This document shows positions 23,895-36,000 of a stretch of DNA of 64,000 bases, one piece after another (positions within the stretch are counted from its first letter, which is position 1; every line of letters starts with the position of its first letter). The DNA is from Saccopteryx bilineata (taxonomy: Eukaryota > Chordata > Mammalia > Chiroptera > Emballonuridae), in the NCBI RefSeq assembly GCF_036850765.1, contig NC_089490.1:108817074-108881073 (forward strand). Reading direction: 5' to 3'. A program made the position numbers and the translations under genes. The notes under the pieces are model-generated. The model was not told the origin of the DNA and ran no database searches. It saw nothing but the letters and a program-made list of their open reading frames with translations.

Positions 23895-24003
23895 CTAACA
23901 TTGGCAAATCCATTTCAGAACACCACTGCAGGTTTCAGAGTAAATTTTATTTCCTTTGATGGCAGCACAGCTGTTTTCTTTCGCTGGTCCTTTTATAGAG
24001 AAT
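23895..24003 (-). CDS. KLRF1: KLRF1 exon 6: lectin-domain C-terminus and stop
   Basis: The acceptor TCTTCTGTAG precedes 24003. It encodes [27 protein letters not shown] and LKWICQC, with TAG at 23897-23895. The recalled human protein ends CQY, so the terminal Cys is new. Confidence 0.94.
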
Positions 24004-27000
24004 CTACAGAAGAGAGAATATAAACTCATTGTTAATCACTGTTGTTGAAGAAATCCATTTGTACTTGTAGCTAGAGGCTGTCATGATTATATCATTTGGA
24101 ACTCTGTGTTTATCCTTACAGCTTCTTCTTTGGCTCTACCCTTATTTTCTCCCTCTTGTAAGGACTCATGTTTACATTGTGCCCACCTGAATAATCCAGG
24201 GTAATGATCTTATCCCAAGATTATTAATTGAAGCACACCCTTGAAGTCTTTATTGCCATGCAAGGTAATACATTCATAGAATTTAAAAATTATGATATGG
24301 AAATCTTTGGGACCATTACTCTGTTTACCAACATAGGGATAAGATTTTAATTTACTGATTTTACTATTTATATCTCTAATTAAATATTGTGTTATAAAAT
24401 TAATATAAGCACACAAATATGTTGATACAGTTTTTTAAAAACCTCAATAATTTCATACAATTGCTGAAAAAATTGTATTGTTTTGTTCTGCCTTGTATTA
24501 CTCATGTCTTAATTTTGTGATAATCACTATAATACAAAAATAATACAAAAAATGTACAATTTTTTTTAATTAGTAAAGATGGCTGAAGTAAACACTGAGA
24601 ATTTTGAAAATAAGAGTACTTTGGTTTAGTCCCGTGATGGTGAACCTATGACACACATGTCAGCACTGACATGCGTAGCCATTTTCGATGACACGCGGCC
24701 GCATACCAGAGAAGTATGGGGCCGCATGCTGAGAAGGACGTTTCAACCTCGGCTACTGCACGGCCAGGTGCAGTAGCTGAGGATGAAATATTTGCTGTAG
24801 TGTAGACACTCTTTGCTGGAGGTCTGTAGACCAAAACAACAGAACTCCGGCACAGAGCGTTTAGTTCTGGGACTTCTGGTTAGGCCGTTAGGGGATCTTT
24901 GACCTCACATTCCGGCCGGTGGAGCAGGAAGGAGTGGAATGCCTCAGGGGACACATCTCTGGGGACCCTGTGATTGCCATTACCAGCAACCACATAACCA
25001 CAGCAACCATCATCCAATCTACTGTTCTGGGGTGTCGTGGATTTCTAATTGACCATCATTACTGAGATATGTGAAGGGGAGGCTGGGAGAGTCAAGGGCC
25101 TGTGCTATGGGTGCTGTTTCCCACCACTAGAAATAGCGGCAGCCATCTTAATTTACATAAGATGCAACTTGCAGAATTTCAAGACAGCATCTGGGTTTAG
25201 GTGTTTGTCGACTTGAAGTCAAAGCTTGAGAATCTGGAAAGGTGCCGCTTGGAGAATCAAGAGGAGTGCCACTACAAACAGGAAATTTGGAGTGCCTGGA
25301 ACTGATTAACAGACACTTTTAGCACCCTAAAAAGTATAGCAATGGCTTTACTCACAATTTTTCCCTCTATGTAGTTTTGTGAGACCTTATTCTCAGCGTT
25401 AAATAATACCAAAACCAACAAAGAAACGGATTAACAGATGAAGTTAGTAGTTAGTAGCGCTTGCTTAGGCTTGAAGTGTACAAAATACCAACCTTCAATT
25501 GAAGATTTAGCCAGTGAAATTCAGCAACAAAAAAGTTACTAATAGCAGATTAGTTAAAGAATTCCCCCTCCCCCTCACTTATCTTAGTTCACGGCACCCC
25601 ACACAAGTTAAATAATATCAAGACTACAAAAGAAACCGACTGACAGATGAATAAAGAAGTCACTAAGCAGGTAAGTTAAATAATTAGTTTTTGGTTTATT
25701 AAATACAGTTATATATTACAATTATACATTTTTGTTATGTAAACTATAAATATCACAAAATTATGAGTTTTTTCTCGAAGTGACACACCACTCAAGTCAT
25801 GCTCGGTTTTTTGGCAAAGTTTGACACACCAAGCTCAAAAGTTTGCTTATCACTGGTTTAGTCCATCTATCCATATAAATTATGAGTAGTTTTTAAAACA
25901 ACAAATGTACAAACATTATTTTTTTCAGTACTTTTGCTTTGAAAACTAAAATGTTTATCATTGTTCCAGTAAACATTATTTTTATCATTTCAAATTTTTA
26001 GTATTAAGAATTATTTCAGAATTATGATGGACTTAGAAATGTTTTATGAAGATAATTTTTACAAAAGACAATAAATCAAACTGTGTTTTAATAAAGACTC
26101 ACATCTCTGAAGCTAATGGAGAACCATCTACCCATTTCCACGTCCTCTTCTGGGAGGTAAAGTTCAGCCCAATCCACACATAGTTTGATTGTTTTAGGTT
26201 TTTCTGTATAAAATCCTAAAAAGCAAGTAATGAATAACTAAATGAACAGAATATTTTAATAATTCAGACATACTAAATACTTTAGAATTTTATTAAACTA
26301 CTAACACTTGGCATGAGGTTTCTTAGCTTAACTAATTTATTTCTTATTTATACACATCACATAATATATATGTACACATATTCTACTTGCAACTTTAATA
26401 CAAGGATTCACATCGGGACAAGCATAAGTGAAAGTGAGGCACTTGCTTTGAGCAAAAAATTTAAGAGGGCTCCCAAAAATTCAGTAATCAAGATAAATGA
26501 TAGTTTAGTGGAAAGTTGGGAAGAAATGTGAAGAAAGCCATTTTGAACTGTAAAGAAGCTAATGCTATAACCATGATGCTAGACCATTTACCATTTCAAG
26601 TTGGTCCTGAATGATTAGTAGATGAGATTTTCTTCCAGAACAGTACCCATAACTGTCATTCCAACTTTTTAACTCATTAGAGAACCAATAATACTTTTCT
26701 TGATATTTGAGCCATTCTGATGGGCATAATCCTATAAAGGAATGGGAAAAACAAAGAAAAATTAAAATCATGTGTATCTTTTGCAGCAAGAATACTTACA
26801 TAAATAAGAGTGTTATATGAATAAGAGTGAAGCTATTATAAAATCACTCATCACTGTGTTCAGACCTACAGTGTCAAAATGCAACTAATAATTCTTGAAT
26901 TTAAGAACATTATTTTAGTAAAATAAAGCAAAACCTATATATAAAAGATTTTTTAATACTATGATCTAATATAATTATTAAAATAACAGGAATGAATTAT

Positions 27001-30000
27001 AATACATATTATATTAATGCTATTTGAGATATAAGATATAATATAATAATCTATACCATTCTTTTAGAATTTATCCATATAAAGTTTTAGAATCTCTATC
27101 TTTATTTAATGTGTGCAATTTCTTTTAATTTCTTCCTTTTGACATTAAATAATATTGAGATCAATTTTCAACCTCTGTAATTATAACTTCATGAAGTCCT
27201 TTGATTTTCTTAAATTAAAATTATATTGAAGTCTGAAATTGAAAATATCTGAGACATTTTAGCATAATAATGATGGGCCATAAAGTATATATAATAGGAA
27301 ATTGCTATCTTATAGTAATACATAGTATTTAGACTGACTTTAATGAATCTGTAATGGTGGTTACATGATTCTATATTTACCTATCAAAGGTTCCTTACCT
27401 CTGAAAATATTCCATTATAATACCCAACACAATGAGAAATTAGCTAATCAGGGTGTGAAATATGTAGTAGAGTTACAATATTTTAATTGGTTTGGGACAT
27501 GTAAATAAGAAACATACAGAAAATCCTTTGATAAATAGTTATAAAATAAATTAATCTGTAGCTTATCACATATATTATAAAATAAATGTCCAAGGTTCAA
27601 AGAGTTGTGTTAAAAATTAAATTTAAAAATTAAAAGTAAAAAAATTTTCTAAAATTCTGAATAATTGAAGTTCTAAGCTTATCATAATGAATAATTTATT
27701 AGCTATAACAGTTCTTATCTATTTTGAATTTCAAAAAAAATAAGCAATAAAAATAATCATTTATATATAACCTTATTATAAAAAAGTTTTCATATTTATA
27801 TGTCTCAACTTGATTTTATTTTATATTTTAAGTTTATTTATTAATTTGAAAGAAAGATTGAGAGAAATAAAAAAATTGATTTGTTGTTTGACTTAGTTGT
27901 ATATTCTTTAGTTGCTTTTTGTGTGTGCCTTGTCCAGGATCAAACCCTCAACTTTGGCATATTGGGTCAGTGCTTTAACTAACTGAAATACCTGGCCAGG
28001 ACCTAAACTTGATTTTAAATTTTAGAGGGGAGAGCCTATTTTTAAAATTTTTATTTTACAGCTCTCTTTCCATTGCAAAAAATGTATATGTGTCTGTACA
28101 TATATATATATATATGAATAAAGTTTTGACTGAAAAGTAGATTTATACTAAATCTTTATTTAGTTTGTTGTATATGTGTTCAAAAAGTTTTCAAACTTAG
28201 AAGGTCCAAAAGATTAAAACAAACATAAGCCAAAGCCTTGAAAAATACCTCTATGGTCTGTAGCACTTGAAACAAAGTGATCCATGCCTTTATTACTTAT
28301 ATTTCCTCTTGTGTCACTTGTCATTTTCAAGTTTCCAATATTATCATGTTGAGTGATATTTGCATTATTCCTATTCTGGTATTTTAGCAACACTCCTTGA
28401 GAAACTTGAAAACAGAATTAATTTAATGGAAATTGAAAAATGTTGGAGTAGCAATACTTACATCTGACAAAATAGATTTTAAAACAAAGGCTATAATAAG
28501 AACAAAGGACACTACATAATGATAAAGGGAGCAATCCAACAAAAGGCTATAACTCTTGTTAACATTTATGTACCCAACATAGGAACACCTAAATATGTAA
28601 AAAAATATCTTGATGGACATAAAGGGAGAGATTGACAGCAATACAGTAATAGTAGGAGATTTTAACACCCTATTAACATCAATGGAATAATCTTATAGAC
28701 AGAAAACCAACAACAACAAAATGGCAATCTTAAATGACATGCTAAATCAGCTGGATTTAATTGACATTTTCAAAGCATTTCACCACAAAGCAGAATATAC
28801 ATTGTTTTAAAGTGCACTGCAACATTTTCTAGGACAGACCACATATTAGGACACAAAAACAAGACAAGAAATTTAAGAAAATTGAAATCATATCAAGCAT
28901 CTTCTCTGTCCATAATGGTATGAAACTAAAAATCAATCACAAAAATAAAACCCCTCAAAACACAAAGATATGGAGCTAAATTACATGTTACTGAACAATG
29001 AATGAATTAAAAAACAGATCAAGGAACAAATAAAAAAATATACCTTAAAACAAATGAAAGTGAGAACACAGCAATGAAAAAGTCTATGAGACACAGTAAA
29101 AGCAGCCCTAAGAGGGAAATTTATAGTATTACAGGCCTACCTCAAGATACAAGAAAAATCTCAAATAAACAATTTAAACTTAAAGTAACATGGACAAAAG
29201 TTAAAAAAAAAAAGTCTAAAGTGAGCAGGAGGTAGGAAACTATAAAGATAGAGAAAAAAATAAGCAAAAACAAAATAAAAAATTAAAATAAAGTAAGATA
29301 AAATAAAAAATACAAAAGATCAATGAAACCAAGAGCTGGTTCTTTGAAAAGATAAACAAAAGTGACAAACCTTTAACCAAACTCATCAAAACTGAAAGAG
29401 AGAGGACTTAACTAAATAAAATCAGAAATGAAATAGAGAAGTAACAACTGATTTTGAAGAAATACAAAAAATTATAAATAAAAATTATGAATGACTATTT
29501 GCCAATGAATTGGAAAATCTGGAAGAAATGGATAAATTCCTAGAAACATACAATCTTCCAAAACCAAATCAGAAAATATCAGAGATTCTGAATAGACAGA
29601 CTACAACCAGTGATACTGAAGCAGTAATCAAAAGACTCCCAACAAACAAAAGTTCTGGACCAGTTTCACAGGTGAATTTTACAAAGCATTCAAAGAAGAA
29701 CTATCATCAGTCCTTTTTAAACTTTTCTAAAAAAATTTAGAGAAACGAAACTCCCAAGCTAATTTTATGAAACCAAAATTATCTTAATTCCAAAACCAGA
29801 TAAAGACACTACAAAAAAAAAAAAAGAAAGTATAAGCCAATATAGATGCAAAATCCTAAACAAAATTTTAACAAACCAGATCCAGGAATATATTAAAAAG
29901 TTCATACACCATGATCAACTCAAAATTATTCCTGGGATGCAAGATTGGTACAAATCTGCAAATCAATTATGTGATATATCACAAAAACAAAATGAAGGAT

Positions 30001-33000
30001 ATATGCCAGATAATTATATCATAGAGCAGAAAATGTATTTGATAAAATCCAGCACCCATTTATGATAAAAACTTTTAGCATAGTGGGAATAGAGAGAAAT
30101 GCCTCAATATAATTTAGGTCATATATGACAAACCCACAGCCAACATCATACTCAATGGGCAAAAATTTCAAGCACTTCCCTTAAGATCAAGAACAAGACA
30201 GGGATGCCCACATTCACCACTTTTATTAACCATAGTACTGGAAGTCCTAGCCACACAAACCAGACAAGAAAAACAAATAAAAGGCATCTAAATTAGAAAG
30301 AAAGAGATACAACTGTTATTATTTGCAAATGACATGATGCTGTATATAAAGAACCCTGTAGACTCCACCAAAAAAACCCCCCAAAAAACAAAAAACCTAG
30401 AACTGATAAATGAACTCAATAAAGTAGCAGGATACAAAATAAATATCCAGAAATTAGTTACATATTTAAACACTAATAATAAACTATTGGAAAGGGAAAC
30501 TAAGAAAACAAGCCCATTCACAATTGCTGCAAAAAGAATAAAATACTTAGAAATAAATTTAAACAAGGATGTAAAATACTTGTACTCAGAAAATTGTAAG
30601 ACATTGAATAAAGAAACTGAAGAAGATACAAATAAATGGAAATATACACCATGTTCATAGGAAGAATTTACATCATTAAAATGGCTATACTACCCAGAGC
30701 AATCTATAGATTCAATGCAATTCTTATCAAAATACCAACGGCATATTTCACAGAACTAGAGCAAATATTAAAATTTATATGGAACCACAAAAGACCCTAA
30801 ATAGCAATAGTGATCTTGAGAAAAAAAGAACAAATTTGAAAGAATTACACTACCTGATATCAAACTATACTACAAGACCATCAAAATAGTCAAAACAGCA
30901 TGGTACTGTAAAAAAAATAAAACAACAGACATATTCATCAATGGAACAGAATATAGAGTCCAGGAATAAACCCATACCTTTATGGTCAATTAATATTTGA
31001 CAAAAGACATGAGAACACACAATGGGGTAAAGATAATCTATTCAATAACTGGTGTTGAGAAAATAGGCAGATATGTGCAAAACCACCTTCTACATCATAC
31101 ACAGGAATAAACTCAAAATAGATTAAAGATTTAAATGTGAGACTTGGAATCATAAAAATTCTAGAAGGAAACAGGCAGTCAAGTTTTACATATGTCTTGT
31201 AGCAATATTGTTTCTGATATATTACCTTGAACAAGGGATGTAAAAAAAATGGGACTACATCAAACTACAAAGATAACCCATTGAATGGCAGAACATATTT
31301 GCAGAACATATATCTGATAAGGGCTTATACCCAAAATTTACAAGAAACTTATAAAACTCAACACCAAAGAAACAAACAATCCAATTAAGAAATGGGTAAA
31401 AGACCTGAATAAATACTTTTTTAAAGAGGACATACAGATAGCCCATAGACATATGAAAAAATGTTCAACATCACTAGTCATCAGAAAATGCAAATTAGGA
31501 CCACATTGAGTTATTACCTCATATCTGTCAGAATGGCTATTATCAATAAAGCAACAAGCAGTGAGTGTTGGCAAGAATGTGAGAAAAGGAAACCCTCCTG
31601 TTCTGTTGGTGGGAATGCAGATTGGTGTGGCCACTGTAGAAGGCAGTAAATAATTACCTCAAAAAATTAAAAATGGAACTGCCTTATGACTCAGCAATTC
31701 TACTTCTGAAAATATATCCAAGGAAACCCAAAACACAAGTTCTGAAGAATATATGCACCTCTATATTCATTGCAGCATTATTTACAATAGCCAAGATTTG
31801 AAAGCAGCGTAAGTGCCCATCAGTGAATGAGTGGATAGAAAATGCTGTAGTACATTTATACAATGGAATACTACTTGACCATAGCAAAAAAATAAATAAA
31901 ATTAAAAAAATCTTTCCTTTTATGACAGCACAGATGGACTTGGACAGTGTTATGTTAAGTGAAATAAGCCAGTCGGGAAAAGACAAGTATCATATGATTT
32001 CACTTACATGTGGAATCTAATGAACAAAATAAAGTAACAAAAAAGAAGGAGACTCATAGATACATAGAACAGACTGACAGCTGTCAGAGGGGCTGGGGGC
32101 TGGAGGACTAGGTGAAAAAAGGTGAACGGATTAAGCAAAGAAAAAAACATTTAAAAAGGGGAAAAAATCTTATAGACACAGACAACAAGTGCAGGGATTG
32201 CAAGAAAGGAAAGGGAAGTGAGGGGAAGTGGAGGAAGGTGAGGGGTATAGATGATGATAGAGGAAGACTTGACTTGGGGTGTTGAAGACATAATATAATA
32301 CACAGATGATGTACTGAAAAATTGTGCATTGGAAACGTGTATAATTTTAGTAACCAATGTCATTCCAATAAATTCAATAAATAATTTTAAAAATGAATTG
32401 GCATTCATGTTGTAGCATCAGTCTCAACGATGACAATAGAGAGGACTGACTGATACAATCTGTGATGCTTACTACTGGGTAGATTTTACCCACATGCCTC
32501 TGGGCAACATGATAAATACATTTGATGAAGAATTTTCCATTTAGGTTAACACGTCTATCTTCAAAATAAAGTTCAAAGGAAACCTATATATTGAGTCCCC
32601 TCTTATTCATTGTTTCACTTTCGGTTTCAGTTATTGCAATCAACCATGGTCTAAAAATTTCAGAAATAAACAATTCATAAGTTGTTTTTTTTAAAAAAGA
32701 AAACAGTTTTATTTTTAGGTTTGTTAAATATCTTCTCTGGGTAATATCTCAGATGCAAATTCTTTAGAATAATTCTGAAGATCGGAATAAGATATCACTT
32801 AAGGGATAAATAAAAAAAATTATTTTCATGTCTTATGAAAAATTATTTCAAATATTATACAATTAATTTATTTATACAACATATAGTTGTTGAAGATTTA
32901 TTCTGTGCTAGGCATTGTTCTAAAAATTGGTGATACAGTAGTAAATAAAACAAACTTCTTGCTATAGAGAATACACATGCTCTTTTCATGCTTTTTTATG

Positions 33001-36000
33001 TTTGCTGACACTTAGGAAACAGTGTTTAACCTATTCTACCATAATTATTAATCTAAAATTTATATTTTTCCTAGATGAGGTTTCTCAACATGATTATTCT
33101 TTTCTTTAACTTTGAGAATTGGTAGTAATGTTTGTGGTATAGTAGTTCCTCAATAAATATCTGTTGGAAAAAAAAACAAGAGACCACTAAATACAATATT
33201 ACATAAAATGTATAAGAAAGTTAGGGAATTATATTTATAAAAAGCTAAAAAATTAAAAATATGTGGTTTCCAAATATTCACCTTAAACATACACACAGAC
33301 ACAGACACATACATGCACACAAACACGCCTACACATTTCTCTCATTAGACTGTATGCCATTTGAGGACAAATGCTTATCTGATTTGACTACATATCAAAT
33401 ACATTATTATGGAGTATATTATACTTCTTTATACATAGTAACTCCTTATGAAATCTTAGTTAATGTCAGAAAGAATAAATATGAATTGAGACAATATGAA
33501 GAGACATAAAAAGTACACATTTTCTGATATTTATTTAATTAAAGAACTTTTAACTTACTCAGCAGACTAAGGGAGATAAGCATCAATACCAGAATACCAT
33601 TTACTGTTCCAGATATTCCCAATAAAATTTTATACCGGTGCAACATCACAGAACAATCTGAGAGATTAATCACATGAATTAGTTTAGAAAAGTACATTTC
33701 CAAGAAGTGCTAGTAATTGTTATCATAGAATTGTACATAATACTGACTTTGAATTTCAAAGGATATTAAATAATCAAAAGCATAAAACTTAAGTAAATAA
33801 AAATATCTTTATTTAATAACAATAATATTCTGAATGATCAGAAGCTGTGATATATGTTATTTAAAATCTTTAATGATTTCTAATATTTGGCATAATTTAC
33901 AATTGCACACAAATAAAATTTTTCTAATTAATTATTTGCTTTCTTTAATAAACATAGCAGCCTTATTTATAATAACCATAAACTGGAAATAATCCCAATG
34001 TCCTTCAATAAATGATGATGCAAACTGTGGACCCATACTGTGGAATATTACTATTGATTCATGCAACAATATAGCTGAATCTTAAGAACATTGTGCTGAA
34101 TGAAAAAAAGGCCAAATTCCAAAGCTAACAATATACTATATGATTCCGTTTATACAACATTCTTGAAACGAGAGAACTACAAAAGTGTAGAACAGATGGC
34201 CAGAGTGATTGCCAGAGATTAAGGACAGTGTGAGGGTAAGAGGGAATGGGATGTGACTTTAAAAGGGCAACATGAAGGATGGGGAATGTTATGTATCAGG
34301 ACCTGATCCATATATCTTGGTGGTGATATTGAACTATATTGTTGCAAGAAGATTCCTTAGGGGGAAGCTGACTTTAAAGTATATATAACCTCTATGTATT
34401 AATTATTTTTTATTTTTATTTTTTAATTTTTATTGAATTTATTAGGGTGACATTGGTAAATAAATTATATAGGTTTCAAGTGTACAAAATCATCTGTATA
34501 TTATATTGTGTGTTTACCACCAAGAGTCAAGTCTCCTTCCATCTTTATTTATCTCCCCTTTACCTTCTTTTACCTTACTCCACCTTTTTCCCTCTGGTAA
34601 TAATACTGCCTAGGTCCACCCATGCTGTCACAAAAGATGATATTTCCTTCTTTTTTCACAGTGGAGTAATATTGCAGTGAATAAATGTGTATGTGGGGGA
34701 GAGATATTTAGAAAAAAACTAGAAAAATTCTATAGGCATTTACTTGGTCACCCAACAATCTCTTACCTAGAAATCAAAGTGACATTTTGAAAAAGTATGA
34801 AAAGACATATTTATGAGAAGCCTTACAATAGGAATCGAATAAAAAAAGAATATAAATATTATAAATGTTCAAAAGTAGAGAGACTAGTTGAATAGGATGA
34901 AAGGTACAAGATAGGAGATGAATTTATAGGAGTTGGAAATTTCTGGAATTATCTTTCTATATAGATTTAACTTTGAAATATATAAATGTTTTACATAATT
35001 GTAAAATAATTATAATTTATTGTGTAACATGTATTCCATAATTATATTTGTACAATGTTTATTCATACATAATTACAAAATAAGATAAGTGAAAATTTTA
35101 AAAAAATGATTCCTACCAATAAAACAGAATATGAAGTAAAAGACCCTAACTAGTTATTAAATTAGTAGTTTAACTGGAGGGAAAGAAATTATTTCAAGTA
35201 ATTTTAAAATATAATTTAACTGTGCAAGTCCAATGGAGTATACACTAAGGACAAAAAACAAAACAAAACAAATCACTCTAAAACATTTTCATCTGTTTTA
35301 AGCAATTATATTATTAGTAATACTATCAGTAATGATTCTGAAACTTTATATATATGGAAAAAATGGAATTTCTTATTATCATTATTGCCAAGATATGAGA
35401 AAAGGTATACAAATTCACAATCACAAAGTTAAGAAAAATCTTGTGTATAGTAAGTCTTAAATTGTCAATTAGATTTAAATGTACTGTTTTGCCCTAAGCT
35501 ATATTCAATTTAACAATCTTTACTAAATATTAGCAAAAGATCCATAGTAGAATATATAAATATTAGCATATATTTCTTAACTAACTAAAAGTTGCAAACT
35601 TATTATTTGCAGCTTCCTGAGTTTCTTTTTTACACCAAAACACATTTGGGTTCCCGAGCGACATCTACAAAATGAATGCGGAAAGAGTTTGCTCAGAGGA
35701 CTCACAATATTTTGTGATCTTTAAGATTAATATCTCCATTTACCAAAACAAAAGTTTTCACCTGGTGAAAAACATATTTTAAGTTTTGACAAACTGAATT
35801 AAAATTTGGTGGTAAAAATACCATATTTTATGAATAATAAAGAGGTGATGACTGACAACAAATATTCATTTTTTAATGATTAATTTTAGTTTAATGTATA
35901 TATTTGTTGTGTATCCTCAGAAATTATGAGACAAAATATTATTTTAAAAGCAAATAACTGTATTACATTGACAAATTAGAGAGAGAGAAGACAGGAACAG

